A model generated the notes under the pieces. It was not told where the DNA came from. It was given only the letters and a program-made list of their open reading frames with translations, and ran no database searches. Below, one piece after another: positions 1 through 8,656 of a DNA stretch of 64,000 nt; the first letter of the stretch is position 1; every line of letters begins with the position of its first letter. The translations under genes and the position numbers were made by a program. Source of the stretch: Candidatus Desulfovibrio intestinipullorum (GTDB lineage Bacteria > Desulfobacterota > Desulfovibrionia > Desulfovibrionales > Desulfovibrionaceae); the NCBI GenBank assembly GCA_019113165.1, contig DXHV01000073.1, forward strand, positions 62,001 to 126,000, given 5' to 3'.

Positions 1-29
1 CAGACTGGAACTGTTGAAGGTTGGGGGAC

Positions 30-52
30 GGATCCGGAACAGGATCCGGAAC
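30..52. repeat. Two-copy 12-bp tandem repeat
   Basis: GGATCCGGAAC occurs at 30-40 and again at 42-52, giving a 12-bp period. No function is evident. Confidence 0.5.
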
Positions 53-594
53 GTTCGTGCAGGACAATGCGTGCAGGGAGGAAGAATGGACGAGATCCCT
101 GCCAGCAGGGAGCATAAATCCGGCCTCAAAAAAACAAAAGGCCTGTCGGCCCCGGCCTGTTTCACCGGGACATCGGGACGGCTGGCCTGTCCGCCCCTGC
201 AGACAGGTAGTCACCATTGTCACAAAAAAAAGTGCCTCTTCCCCGAAACCGATCGTCTTCGATCGCTGTATCGGCAAGCATATGGCCGATTTGACGCCGG
301 CAGGCACAGGAGCGGAAACTTGTGGAACAAATCCGGTTTCAGACCCCCTTTCCCTGTAAAGTCAATTATTTTCAACATCTTGCCCGTTTCAGACAAGGCA
401 TCGGAAAAGGATTGAGTACTAGCCTTTTTTGCCAGAAACAGGTAGTATGTAACACAATGTCCTCTTCTTCACAGGCTGCCGTCAAACCCCTCCCTGTTGA
501 GGGGTGTTGTCTGGTGATGCACTCTGCGGGATCACGGCAACAATGGATAGTTGTTCCCCTGCTTCTACAGACTTTCCTACTTGTACCGCTCCTG

Positions 595-630
595 TATAAA
601 GAAGCACGGCATGTGAGAAACATGTTCTCA
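595..630 (+). promoter_or_regulatory. Candidate -10 and operator of hdr-flx operon
   Basis: A TATAAA -10-like hexamer lies at 595-600, with no good -35. It is followed by a perfect inverted repeat, TGAGAA-acatg-TTCTCA, at 614-630, 48 bp upstream of the hdrC start. A dyad just downstream of a -10 is a normal position for a repressor. The dyad does not match the Rex consensus (TTGTG-N8-CACAA), so the regulator is unknown. The dyad is seen directly; its role is inferred. Confidence 0.35.
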
Positions 631-678
631 TCGGAATAGTCTTCCGTGATCGCCAACGGGTTTCTCTGAGGAGTCCCT

Positions 679-1266
679 ATGCAAGATAGCCCCCTTAACA
701 TTGTCCGCGGCCGGGATGTCTCCTTCATCAAGGAGGTGGAGGCCGAAAGCGGGCAAAATGTTTCCAACTGCTATCAGTGTGGAAACTGCACAGCTGGCTG
801 CCCGGCTGCCTTTACCTACGACATGCAGGCCAATCAGGTCATGCGTGCCGTGCAGCTCGGCCTCAAAGACAAGGTCCTGCACTCTCAGTCCATCTGGATG
901 TGCCTGTCCTGTTCCACCTGTTCCCTGCGCTGCCCCAACAATATTGATGTTGCCAGCGTCATGGAAACACTGCGTCACATGGCCCGCCGCGAGAATATTG
1001 TCGCGGTTCCGCGCATGGACAAATTCTGGATGTCCTTCCTCAATACCGTACAGGCCTTTGGCCGCAGCTTCGAAATCGGCACCATGGTCCTGTACATGCT
1101 TCGTTCCCTGCGTCTGACTACAGATGTGGATCTCGCTCCCGCTGCCCTGAGCAAGGGCAAGCTCGGCTTCAAGCCCCATGTCATTCCTGATGGTGGTGCC
1201 AAGGCTGTCGGACGCATCTTCAAACGCTATCAGGAACGTGCCAAGCGCGAAGGAGTGCGTCCATGA
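679..1266 (+). CDS. hdrC: Heterodisulfide reductase subunit HdrC-like
   Basis: This is a 195-residue iron-sulfur protein with two CxxCxxCxxxC motifs, at Cys31/34/37/41 and Cys75/78/81/85. Each binds a [4Fe-4S] cluster in the HdrC family. The rest is the helical HdrC C-terminus. In the complex HdrC carries electrons between HdrA and the catalytic HdrB. GAGGAGT precedes the ATG. The stop overlaps the start of hdrB by 4 bases (ATGA), showing translational coupling. It is the first gene of a six-gene operon hdrC-hdrB-hdrA-(MvhD fusion)-flxB-flxA. The family assignment is firm; the physiological substrate (thought to be a protein disulfide such as DsrC in sulfate reducers) is inferred. Confidence 0.9.
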   Translation: MQDSPLNIVRGRDVSFIKEVEAESGQNVSNCYQCGNCTAGCPAAFTYDMQANQVMRAVQLGLKDKVLHSQSIWMCLSCSTCSLRCPNNIDVASVMETLRHMARRENIVAVPRMDKFWMSFLNTVQAFGRSFEIGTMVLYMLRSLRLTTDVDLAPAALSKGKLGFKPHVIPDGGAKAVGRIFKRYQERAKREGVRP

Positions 1267-2174
1267 ACATTGGCTACTACCCCGGCTGTTCTGCCAAAGG
1301 CTCTTCTCTGGACTACGAGCTTTCCAGCGCAGCAGTCTGTCGTGTACTGGGGCTCGTTTCCAGCGAAATCACGGACTGGAACTGCTGCGGTTCCACCCCG
1401 GCCCATGCCATCAGCTCCGAGCTGTCTGCCGCCCTGTGCACCCGCAACCTCATGCAGGCTGCCCAGCAGGGCGCTGACGTGGTGATGACCCCCTGTCCGA
1501 GCTGTCTCTCCAACCTCCTCCATGCCAAGGAACGCATGAAGAATCCCGAGTTCCGCAAGCGCGTGGACGAGCTTCTGGACGAGCCTTCCAGGAACGATCT
1601 GCCCGAAGCGACCTCGGTCATGCAGATGATAGGCAGGATGTTCGATGCCGAGCAGATCGCGTCCCATGTGCGCGTGAGCCTTGCCGGCCTGCGCATTGCG
1701 CCCTACTACGGCTGTCTCATGAGCCGCCCGGCCGAACTGATGAACTTCGGAGACCCCGAAAATCCCACGCTCATGGAAAGCCTGCTGGCTGCCTGTGGTG
1801 CCACGGACATTCTGGACTTTCCCCTGAAGACCGAATGCTGCGGCGCTGCCTCCGGCATTCCCCACCGCCCGCTCTCCTCTGTCAATTCCGGACGCATCCT
1901 TGAGCTGGCCACCAGAATGGAAGCCGACTGCATTGCCGTCTGCTGTCCCCTGTGCCAGATGAATCTGGACCTGAGACAGAAGCAGGCCGGCAGACAGGCC
2001 AAGACCCGCTTCGACATGCCTGTCCTGTACTATACCCAGTTGATGGGCCTTGCCTTCGGCTGTGACGAGAAGGAACTTGGTCTCGACAAGCTCTGCGCCC
2101 GTCCGGACAAGGTTGTGGATAAAATCAAGGCCTTGAATACAGCCGTCAGGGAAGCTCAAGGAGGCAAGGCATGA
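1263..2174 (+). CDS. hdrB: Heterodisulfide reductase subunit HdrB-like
   Basis: The 303-residue protein has two CCG domains. The first uses Cys9, Cys41-Cys42, Cys78 and Cys81. The second uses Cys151, Cys192-Cys193, Cys228 and Cys231. In HdrB these ligate the noncubane [4Fe-4S] clusters that reduce disulfides, and all ligand cysteines appear intact, so the subunit should be catalytically competent. It is soluble with no signal peptide, so cytoplasmic. It overlaps both neighbours by 4 bases (ATGA). In flx-linked operons HdrB is proposed to reduce a low-molecular or protein disulfide using electrons from NADH split by flavin bifurcation. Confidence 0.92.
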   Translation: MNIGYYPGCSAKGSSLDYELSSAAVCRVLGLVSSEITDWNCCGSTPAHAISSELSAALCTRNLMQAAQQGADVVMTPCPSCLSNLLHAKERMKNPEFRKRVDELLDEPSRNDLPEATSVMQMIGRMFDAEQIASHVRVSLAGLRIAPYYGCLMSRPAELMNFGDPENPTLMESLLAACGATDILDFPLKTECCGAASGIPHRPLSSVNSGRILELATRMEADCIAVCCPLCQMNLDLRQKQAGRQAKTRFDMPVLYYTQLMGLAFGCDEKELGLDKLCARPDKVVDKIKALNTAVREAQGGKA

Positions 2175-4132
2175 GAATTGGCGTCTTTGTCTGTCATTGC
2201 GGCAGCAATATCGCAGGCACGGTCGACTGCAAGGCTGCGGCCGAAAGTGCACTTGCCCTGCCTGACGTGGTCTACGCAACCGACCTCATGTACACCTGTG
2301 CCGAGCCCGGCCAGGCGGCCATAGAACAGGCCATTCACGACTACAACCTGACCGGTGTCGTCGTGGCCTCCTGTTCTCCGCGCATGCACGAGCCGACCTT
2401 CCGCCGCACCGTGGAACGTGCAGGTCTCAACCGCTACATGTTTGAAATGGCGAATATCCGCGAACACGTCTCGTGGATCGGCAAGGATATGGTCGCCAAT
2501 ACCAACAAGGCCTGCGAACTAATCGGCATGGCCGTTGCAAAGCTGCGCAACAACAGGCCCCTGTTCGCCCAGCGTTTTGACATCACCAAGAGCGTCCTGG
2601 TCATTGGCGGCGGTGTCGCCGGCATTCAGGCCGCCCTGGACTGCGCCGACGGCGGCATTCCCGTCATCCTGGTGGAAAAGGAACCGACCATTGGCGGCAA
2701 GATGGCCAAGCTGGACAAGACCTTCCCCACCGTGGACTGCTCCGCCTGCATTCTTGGCCCCAAGATGGTGGACGTGGCCCAGCATCCCAACATCACCCTC
2801 TATGCCTGTTCCGAAGTGGACGACATTACGGGCTATGTGGGCAACTTCGACGTGAAAATCCGCAGAAAGGCCACCTATGTGGACTGGAGCAAGTGCACAG
2901 GCTGCGGAACCTGCACGGAAAAATGCCCGAGCAAGAAGGTGCCGGACCGCTTCAACGAGAACATGGGCCTCACCACGGCCATCAACATTCCCTTCCCCCA
3001 GGCCATTCCCAAGCGCGCCTCCATCAATCCGCAGTACTGCCGCATGCTCACCTCGGGCAAGTGCGGTGTCTGCGCCAAGGTCTGCCCCACCAAGGCCATT
3101 GACTACAAGATGCAGGACGAGATCATCACCGTCAAGGTCGGCAGCGTCATTGCCGCCACGGGCTACGATCTCATGGACTGGACCGTGTACCAGGAATACG
3201 GCGGCGGCAAGTACCCCGACGTCATCACCTCCCTGCAGTACGAGCGCCTGCTCAATGCCTCCGGCCCGACCGGTGGCCACATTGTCCGTCCTTCCGACGG
3301 CAGGGAACCCAAGAAGGTCGTCTTCATCCAGTGCGTGGGCTCCAGGGACAAATCCATCGGACGCCCCCTGTGCTCGGGCTTCTGCTGCATGTACACGGCC
3401 AAGCAGGCCGTCCTGACCAAGGACCACATCCCGGATTCCCAGTCCTATGTCTTCTACATGGACATCCGCGCCGTGGGCAAGCTCTATGACGAGTTCACCC
3501 GCAGGGCCATCGAGGAATACGGCACGGAATACATCCGCGGCCGTGTCTCCAAGATCTACCCCGACGGCAATGGCCAGTATGTGGTCTGCGGCGTCGACAC
3601 GCTGCTCGGCCAGCGCATCGAGGTCACCTGTGACCTGGTTGTTCTTGCCGTGGGCATCGAAGCCAGTCACGGAGCCTCCCATCTGGCCGAAAAGCTGCGC
3701 ATTTCCTACGACCAGTACGGCTTCTTCCTGGAAGGCCATCCCAAGCTGCGTCCCGTGGAAACTAATACAGCCGGCGTGTTTCTGGCCGGTGTGTGCCAGG
3801 GTACCAAGGACATCCCCAGTTCCGTGGCCCAGGGCTCTGCAGCCGCTGCCAAGGTGCTGGCCCTGTTCAGCCGTGACAAGCTCGAAAACGATCCACAGAT
3901 TGCTCATGTCAACCCCGCTCGCTGCGTTGCATGCGGCAAGTGTATCCGCTGCTGCCCCTTCGGTGCCATCAAGGAAGAAACCTTCCGTGGCCAGCTCAAG
4001 GCCAAGGTCATTGACACAGTCTGCCAGGGCTGCGGCATATGTACCTCTACCTGCCCGCAGGGTGCCATTCAGCTCTCCCATGCCACAGACAATGAGATTC
4101 TTGCGGAGGTGAACTTACTATGCCAGTATTAG
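2171..4132 (+). CDS. hdrA: Heterodisulfide reductase flavoprotein HdrA-like
   Basis: The 653-residue protein is the electron-bifurcating flavoprotein core. It has an N-terminal region with conserved cysteines, an FAD-binding GGGVAG at residues 146-151, a CxxCxxCxxxC cluster at Cys242-252, a second cysteine group at Cys290-305, and two C-terminal ferredoxin motifs at Cys585-595 and Cys618-628. The length matches classical HdrA (about 650), not the larger fused forms. In FlxABCD-HdrABC complexes it is proposed to couple NADH oxidation to ferredoxin and disulfide reduction. It overlaps hdrB by 4 bp and the next gene by 13 bp, so the operon is tightly coupled. Confidence 0.93.
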   Translation: MRIGVFVCHCGSNIAGTVDCKAAAESALALPDVVYATDLMYTCAEPGQAAIEQAIHDYNLTGVVVASCSPRMHEPTFRRTVERAGLNRYMFEMANIREHVSWIGKDMVANTNKACELIGMAVAKLRNNRPLFAQRFDITKSVLVIGGGVAGIQAALDCADGGIPVILVEKEPTIGGKMAKLDKTFPTVDCSACILGPKMVDVAQHPNITLYACSEVDDITGYVGNFDVKIRRKATYVDWSKCTGCGTCTEKCPSKKVPDRFNENMGLTTAINIPFPQAIPKRASINPQYCRMLTSGKCGVCAKVCPTKAIDYKMQDEIITVKVGSVIAATGYDLMDWTVYQEYGGGKYPDVITSLQYERLLNASGPTGGHIVRPSDGREPKKVVFIQCVGSRDKSIGRPLCSGFCCMYTAKQAVLTKDHIPDSQSYVFYMDIRAVGKLYDEFTRRAIEEYGTEYIRGRVSKIYPDGNGQYVVCGVDTLLGQRIEVTCDLVVLAVGIEASHGASHLAEKLRISYDQYGFFLEGHPKLRPVETNTAGVFLAGVCQGTKDIPSSVAQGSAAAAKVLALFSRDKLENDPQIAHVNPARCVACGKCIRCCPFGAIKEETFRGQLKAKVIDTVCQGCGICTSTCPQGAIQLSHATDNEILAEVNLLCQY

Positions 4133-5586
4133 AAGGCAAAGAGCTCAGGATCGTTGCATTCCTGTGCAACTGGTGCTCCTACGGCGGCGCAGATACGGCA
4201 GGTGTGGCCCGTGCCACTCAGCCTACGGATCTGCGTATCATTCGCGTCCCCTGTTCCGGACGCATAGACCCCCTCTTTGTGCTGAGAGCCCTGCTCAACG
4301 GTGCTGACGGCGTGCTCATTTCCGGCTGTCACCCCAATGACTGCCACTACTCCGCAGGCAACTTCTACGCCAGACGGCGTCTGGAAGTGCTCAAGCAGTT
4401 CCTGCCCATCCTGGGCATTGACGACAGGCGCTTTGAATACACCTGGGTCTCTGCCTCCGAAGGACAGCGCTGGCAGCAGGTTGTAACCAGCTTTACCCAG
4501 CGCATTCACGAGCTCGGACCTGCTCCGCGCCTGGAAGATGCCGAACCGCTGCTGGAAATGGCCGACATGGCCCTCAAGCCTCTGCGTCCCCTGGGGACCG
4601 GCCAGAAGGCCCCCCTGGACGAGCTCAAGGCCTGCATCAAGAGCAAGATCAAGGATCTTGACGTGGTCATCGGCTGGCAGCAGGGCTACGACGCTGCCCA
4701 CACGGTGCCTCTGTTCATGCGCACAGAAGAAGACGTGGACCGCCTGGTCTGGGGTCCGTTCAACGTCAACAACCCTGCGACCTATGTGAACGAAATGATC
4801 GGCAAGGCCGTGCCCCTGGACAAGGTGAAAAAGATCGGTGTTGTGGTCAAAGGCTGCGATTCCCGCTCCATTGTGGAAATGCTGCAGGAAAAGCTCATTG
4901 ACAAGGATAACATCGTTCTCTTCGCCCTGCCCTGCGAAGGGACCTTTGACATGGCCCGCATCGACAGGGAACTGGGACGCTACTCCCAGATCGACAAGGT
5001 CGAGTACGACGAGGCCGGTGTCACCATCACGGCCGACGGGAAGCCGCACCGCTTCTGCATCACCGACTACGCCCAGGGCAAGTGCTACAACTGCTCCATG
5101 CCCCTGGCCAAGGACGCGGACGACATCTTCGGCACGGCACCGGAAATCAAGGGGACGCCTTCGACGCCTCCGGAACTGGCCATGCTGGATGCCATGACCC
5201 TGGAACAGCGCTTCTCCTTCTGGAAGGGCGAGATGGATCGCTGCCTGCGCTGCTACGCCTGCCGCAACGCCTGTCCCCTGTGCGTCTGCAAGGACTACTG
5301 CATTGCCGAAACACGCGAGCCCCATTTCATTTCCCAGGAATGGAATGTCCGCGAAAAGATCTACTTCCAGTACATCCATGCCATGCATCTGGCCGGTCGC
5401 TGCACACTGTGCGGCGAATGCCAGCGTGCCTGTCCTGTGGGCATTCCGATTCTGGCCCTGCGCCAGCAGCTGGTCCGCATCATAGGACAGCTCTTCAACT
5501 ACAAGAGCGGCATGGACAGCACAGCGACACCGCCCCTGTTGTGCTACAAGGTTGAAGAGACGAATATCAAGCAAAGGGAGCTGTGA
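4120..5586 (+). CDS. flxD: MvhD-domain/4Fe-4S fusion protein (FlxD-FlxC-like)
   Basis: This 488-residue protein has two parts. Residues 1 to about 140 are an MvhD/FlxD domain with conserved Cys16, Cys19, Cys45, Cys70 and Cys75, which bind a [2Fe-2S] cluster that passes electrons to HdrA. Residues about 160-488 are an iron-sulfur oxidoreductase part carrying a Cys-rich CxxCxxCxxxC group near residues 374-391 and a ferredoxin motif near 428-438. The second part resembles the FlxC-type subunit encoded next to flxD in other operons. It starts inside the hdrA end (13-bp overlap). Domain recognition is good; the FlxC label is an inference from operon composition. Confidence 0.78.
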   Translation: MPVLEGKELRIVAFLCNWCSYGGADTAGVARATQPTDLRIIRVPCSGRIDPLFVLRALLNGADGVLISGCHPNDCHYSAGNFYARRRLEVLKQFLPILGIDDRRFEYTWVSASEGQRWQQVVTSFTQRIHELGPAPRLEDAEPLLEMADMALKPLRPLGTGQKAPLDELKACIKSKIKDLDVVIGWQQGYDAAHTVPLFMRTEEDVDRLVWGPFNVNNPATYVNEMIGKAVPLDKVKKIGVVVKGCDSRSIVEMLQEKLIDKDNIVLFALPCEGTFDMARIDRELGRYSQIDKVEYDEAGVTITADGKPHRFCITDYAQGKCYNCSMPLAKDADDIFGTAPEIKGTPSTPPELAMLDAMTLEQRFSFWKGEMDRCLRCYACRNACPLCVCKDYCIAETREPHFISQEWNVREKIYFQYIHAMHLAGRCTLCGECQRACPVGIPILALRQQLVRIIGQLFNYKSGMDSTATPPLLCYKVEETNIKQREL

Positions 5587-5587
5587 G

Positions 5588-6649
5588 ATGAGCACCTACA
5601 GATTCGCAAAATCCTCTGATCTCCCGGCTCTCCTCGCCTTTTTCGCCAAGGAGAACCGGGTGCTTGTGCCTGTGGTCAAGCAGGCGGTCAAGCCGTCCGT
5701 GGTCTTTGCCCCCTGGAAGGAAGGCATGGACTTCACCCTGGACAAGCCCACGGTTCCCGCCAAGGAAGCCGTGCTGCCGCCGAGCGAGACCCTGGTCACC
5801 TACGAAAAGACCAGGAACCCCGACGAGCCGGACAAGTTCCTGCTGCACCTTGACGACACCCCCGAGGCCACGCCCACCGTGGTCTTCGGCTGCAGGGCCT
5901 GCGACGCCAGGGGCTATGCCACCCTGGACCGTCCCTTCCTGAACGGCCTCTACAAGGACCCCTATTACGCAGCCAGACGCAACAGTCTGACCGTGGTCAC
6001 CCTGACCTGCAACTCCGGCTGCAACACCTGCTTCTGTCACTGGGTTGGCGGTGGTCCTTCCTCCCCCGAGGGCTCGGACATCCTCATGACCGAGCTTGGC
6101 GACGGCTATGTCCTGCAGGCTGTGACCGAAAAGGGCAAGGCTGTTCTGGAAGCAAGCCCTCTGGCCGACGGCCAGGACAGGGAAAAGGAGGTCATGGAGA
6201 CCCGCAAGGCTGCCTGGGCCACGCTCAGCAAGAAGCCCGACCTCTCCCTTGCTCCTGACCGCGTGCTGGCACGCTTCACGGACACGGACTTCTGGAAGAA
6301 GGAAACCGAGCGCTGCCTTTCCTGTGGCGCCTGTACCTACTTCTGCCCGAGCTGCTACTGCTTCAACATCACAGACGAAGGCAGCGGCATGGGCAAGCCC
6401 GGACGCCGCATCCGCAGCTGGGACAACTGCATGAGCTCCCTCTTCACCAGAGAAGCCAGCGGTCACAATCCCCGTGCTGCCAAAGCCGAACGCATGCGTC
6501 AGCGCGTGACCCACAAGTTTGCCACCTACCCAGAAAACTGGGGTGCCTTCTCCTGCATGGGCTGCGGCCGCTGCATCAGCAACTGCCCCGCCCGCATTGA
6601 CATCAGGCAGATTGTGCTTGATGCCGTTGCCCTGGGTGAAAAGGAGTAG
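5588..6649 (+). CDS. flxB: 4Fe-4S dicluster oxidoreductase subunit FlxB-like
   Basis: The 353-residue protein resembles the iron-sulfur subunit of sulfhydrogenase/anaerobic sulfite reductase A. It has GCRACD at 101-106, a Cys group at 141-150, and two ferredoxin motifs at Cys243/246/249/253 and Cys323/326/329/333. I placed the start at ATG 5588 because AAGGGAG lies just upstream; an in-frame ATG at 5552 lies inside the previous gene and lacks a site. It would relay electrons from the flavoprotein FlxA toward the MvhD/HdrA module. The neighbours fix its role better than its sequence alone does. Confidence 0.8.
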   Translation: MSTYRFAKSSDLPALLAFFAKENRVLVPVVKQAVKPSVVFAPWKEGMDFTLDKPTVPAKEAVLPPSETLVTYEKTRNPDEPDKFLLHLDDTPEATPTVVFGCRACDARGYATLDRPFLNGLYKDPYYAARRNSLTVVTLTCNSGCNTCFCHWVGGGPSSPEGSDILMTELGDGYVLQAVTEKGKAVLEASPLADGQDREKEVMETRKAAWATLSKKPDLSLAPDRVLARFTDTDFWKKETERCLSCGACTYFCPSCYCFNITDEGSGMGKPGRRIRSWDNCMSSLFTREASGHNPRAAKAERMRQRVTHKFATYPENWGAFSCMGCGRCISNCPARIDIRQIVLDAVALGEKE

Positions 6650-6652
6650 GCA

Positions 6653-8026
6653 ATGGCAACAAAACGCACCAAGACAACGACCAAGAAGCCGGCTGCAGCC
6701 AAGCCCAAGGCGAGCACGGCCACCAAGACCACCAGGAGCACAGCCTCCAAGTCTGCTGCGCAGAAGAAGAAGGTTGCTGCTCCCGTGACCGAGGAAGCCG
6801 CCGTCGCAAGCCCTGTCCAGGCCGAGGAGCAGCAGGCTCTTCAGACTGCAGCCGCTGCTCCCGTGGTCAGGGAAGAAGCTCCTGCGCCACAGGTCCGCAA
6901 GGAAGCCGAAGCGCCTGTTCTGAAGGAAGAGGCTCCAGCCCCTCAGGTCCGCGAGGAAGCCGAAGCGCCTGCCGTCAGTAAGGCAGACAATGCTCCCGAG
7001 GAAGCTCCTGCGGCCCAGGAAGCCCAGGAGCCTGCGCCCGAGGGCGCTGACGCACCCGCAGCTGCTCAGAGCAATGCGCCTGCACAAGAGCCGCAATCTG
7101 ACATCAAGGAGGCCAAGGCAGCCGTGAAACCCAAGATAGCACTGACTCCCAAGAGTGATGGCAGCAAGCTGACCCCTGTGGTGGCCCGCCCCATCACTGC
7201 CGGAAATCCATACAGGCCCATGGAAGCGACCGTTCTGGAAGTCATCCAGGAAACGCCCAACATCAAGACCATACGTGTGACCCTCGATGATCCGGAAAAG
7301 GCCAGGAACTTCACCTACGAACCCGGCCAGGTCGGACAGCTCTCCGTCTTCGGCGCCGGCGAATCCACCTTCGTCATCAATTCCCCGCCGTCCCAGAAGG
7401 ACTACCTGCAGTTCTCCGTCATGCTGACCGGTGAAGTGACCCAGGCCATCCACAATCTCTGCAAGGGTGACAAGGTCGGTGTCCGTGCACCCCTCGGACG
7501 CCCCTTCCCCTACGAGCTGTGGAAGGGCAAGAACATCTTCTTCATCGGCGGCGGCATCGGCATGGCGCCCATCCGCACCATCATGCTGCATGTCCTTGAA
7601 CACAAGGAGGACTACGGCACCATCAGCCTGCTCTACGGCGGTCGTTCCCCCCAGGACATGGCCTACAGCTACGAGCTCAAGGACTGGATGGAGCGTCCCG
7701 ATCTCGACTGCACCCTGACCATCGACAGGGAAGCCGAGGGCTGGCCGCACAAGGTGGGGCTCATCCCCAACGTCCTGCGTGAACTCAATCCCAGTCCGGA
7801 CAACTGCATTGCCGTGCTCTGCGGTCCGCCCATCATGATCAAGTTCACCCTGCAGGCCCTGGACGAACTGAAGTTCCCGCACGAAAACGTCTACACCACT
7901 CTGGAAAAGCGCATGAAGTGCGGTATCGGCATCTGCGGCCGCTGCGGCATTGGCGGAAAGTACGTCTGCCTCGACGGCCCGGTCTTCTCCCAGAAGGAGC
8001 TTGACGAGCTGCCGCCCGAACTCTAG
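6653..8026 (+). CDS. flxA: FAD/NAD-binding oxidoreductase FlxA with long N-terminal extension
   Basis: The 457-residue protein is the NADH-oxidising entry subunit. Residues about 185-457 form a ferredoxin-reductase-type FAD and NAD module (GGGIGMAP at 299-306). It ends in a cysteine group, Cys423/428/431/439, that binds [2Fe-2S] in the AsrB/HydG family. The first 180 or so residues are unusual: a Lys/Ala/Thr-rich head (1-45) and a Pro/Ala/Glu-rich stretch with an 18-residue unit repeated twice (74-91 and 92-109). No membrane segment or signal peptide is seen. It starts 3 bases after flxB and ends the operon before a strong terminator. Confidence 0.82.
   Translation: MATKRTKTTTKKPAAAKPKASTATKTTRSTASKSAAQKKKVAAPVTEEAAVASPVQAEEQQALQTAAAAPVVREEAPAPQVRKEAEAPVLKEEAPAPQVREEAEAPAVSKADNAPEEAPAAQEAQEPAPEGADAPAAAQSNAPAQEPQSDIKEAKAAVKPKIALTPKSDGSKLTPVVARPITAGNPYRPMEATVLEVIQETPNIKTIRVTLDDPEKARNFTYEPGQVGQLSVFGAGESTFVINSPPSQKDYLQFSVMLTGEVTQAIHNLCKGDKVGVRAPLGRPFPYELWKGKNIFFIGGGIGMAPIRTIMLHVLEHKEDYGTISLLYGGRSPQDMAYSYELKDWMERPDLDCTLTIDREAEGWPHKVGLIPNVLRELNPSPDNCIAVLCGPPIMIKFTLQALDELKFPHENVYTTLEKRMKCGIGICGRCGIGGKYVCLDGPVFSQKELDELPPEL
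6872..6979 (+). repeat. 54-bp tandem repeat inside flxA
   Basis: Two imperfect copies (6872-6925 and 6926-6979) encode EEAPAPQVRKEAEAPVLK and a near-identical second unit. They lie in the low-complexity N-terminal extension of FlxA. Confidence 0.75.
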
Positions 8027-8050
8027 GCCTGAATACCCGGCAGCATAACA

Positions 8051-8085
8051 AGAGCCCCCGGTCCGCGTGGATCGGGGGCTCTTTT
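8051..8085 (+). terminator. Rho-independent terminator of hdr-flx operon
   Basis: AGAGCCCCCG and CGGGGGCTCT pair around a short loop and are followed by TTTT. It lies 24 bp after the flxA stop, between convergent genes. Confidence 0.85.
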
Positions 8086-8135
8086 GTCGTGGTGAATTGG
8101 TGTCGAGGATGAAGGCTCGGGGTCCTGTCAGCCTG

Positions 8136-8612
8136 TCAGCGAATCAGGCAGTTGCCGTCCTCGCACTGGGCCGTGGGAATAACCGGGGTCAGCTGGACAA
8201 GCACGATGCGCTCGCGCTTGCCCGTGCAATCCGAAACCAGACTGACGCGCATGAGCCCGGAGGGCAGAGGCACATCCGAAACGGCCGTAAACACGCCGTT
8301 GCCGGTCACAAGGCGCACGGGACCTGCCGAAGACTCGCGCAGGTTCTTGAAGGAGGCCTTGTGCACAATGAGCTTCTTCTGCGCAATGGTCTGCAGAAAA
8401 TGCTCCTTGTCCTGCACATGCCCGTTGGAGCCTATGAAGATGAAGTTGGACGCCAGCAGGCGATCCAGGCTCTCCACATCGGCATCCAGCATGGCTTCAA
8501 CATACAGATCCACGGGGTCCGCCACGGCGCGGGCGTCGGACACGCAGACAAGGCTTGTCACGGCCCAGACAAGGCCTGCAAGCAGCATCATCAGAGGGAA
8601 TTTGAGCAGCAT
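8136..8612 (-). CDS. Secreted NTF2-like (DUF4440-type) protein
   Basis: The 158-residue protein starts with a signal peptide (hydrophobic residues about 4-24, AxA-type end near ADARA), so it is probably periplasmic. The mature part, with its DPVDLYVEAM...DRLLASNFIFIG pattern and an SDV/LVSD strand region, resembles the NTF2-like/SnoaL fold found in DUF4440 proteins, which serve as binding or dimerisation modules. GAGGAG precedes the ATG. It lies 44 bp downstream of purN on the same strand and could be the last gene of that unit. No catalytic residue can be assigned; the function is unknown. Confidence 0.6.
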   Translation of the reverse strand: MLLKFPLMMLLAGLVWAVTSLVCVSDARAVADPVDLYVEAMLDADVESLDRLLASNFIFIGSNGHVQDKEHFLQTIAQKKLIVHKASFKNLRESSAGPVRLVTGNGVFTAVSDVPLPSGLMRVSLVSDCTGKRERIVLVQLTPVIPTAQCEDGNCLIR

Positions 8613-8656
8613 GGCATGGTCTCCTCAGGGCGTCTCCAGAGGCTGTTCTGCACCCC

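Larger units (their letters stand above)
1..678. other. Intergenic leader before hdr operon
   Basis: No convincing gene is visible in this stretch. The short open frames lack ribosome binding sites and look random in composition. It holds a short tandem repeat at 30-52, a small hairpin at 486-505 (ACCCCTC/GAGGGGT arms, 6-base loop) and a candidate promoter/operator at 595-630. The left end of the window may be the tail of an upstream unit that cannot be seen. Confidence 0.6.

Noticed and set aside
1..678. Rex site before hdrC
   Set aside because: No TTGTG-N8-CACAA arrangement is present. Isolated TTGTG and CACAA words near 320 and 453 are not paired.
2519..4081. Long minus-strand open frame opposite hdrA
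   Set aside because: It runs antisense to a well-matched gene, has random-like composition and no ribosome site. The same holds for similar long antisense frames over flx, pepA and purA.
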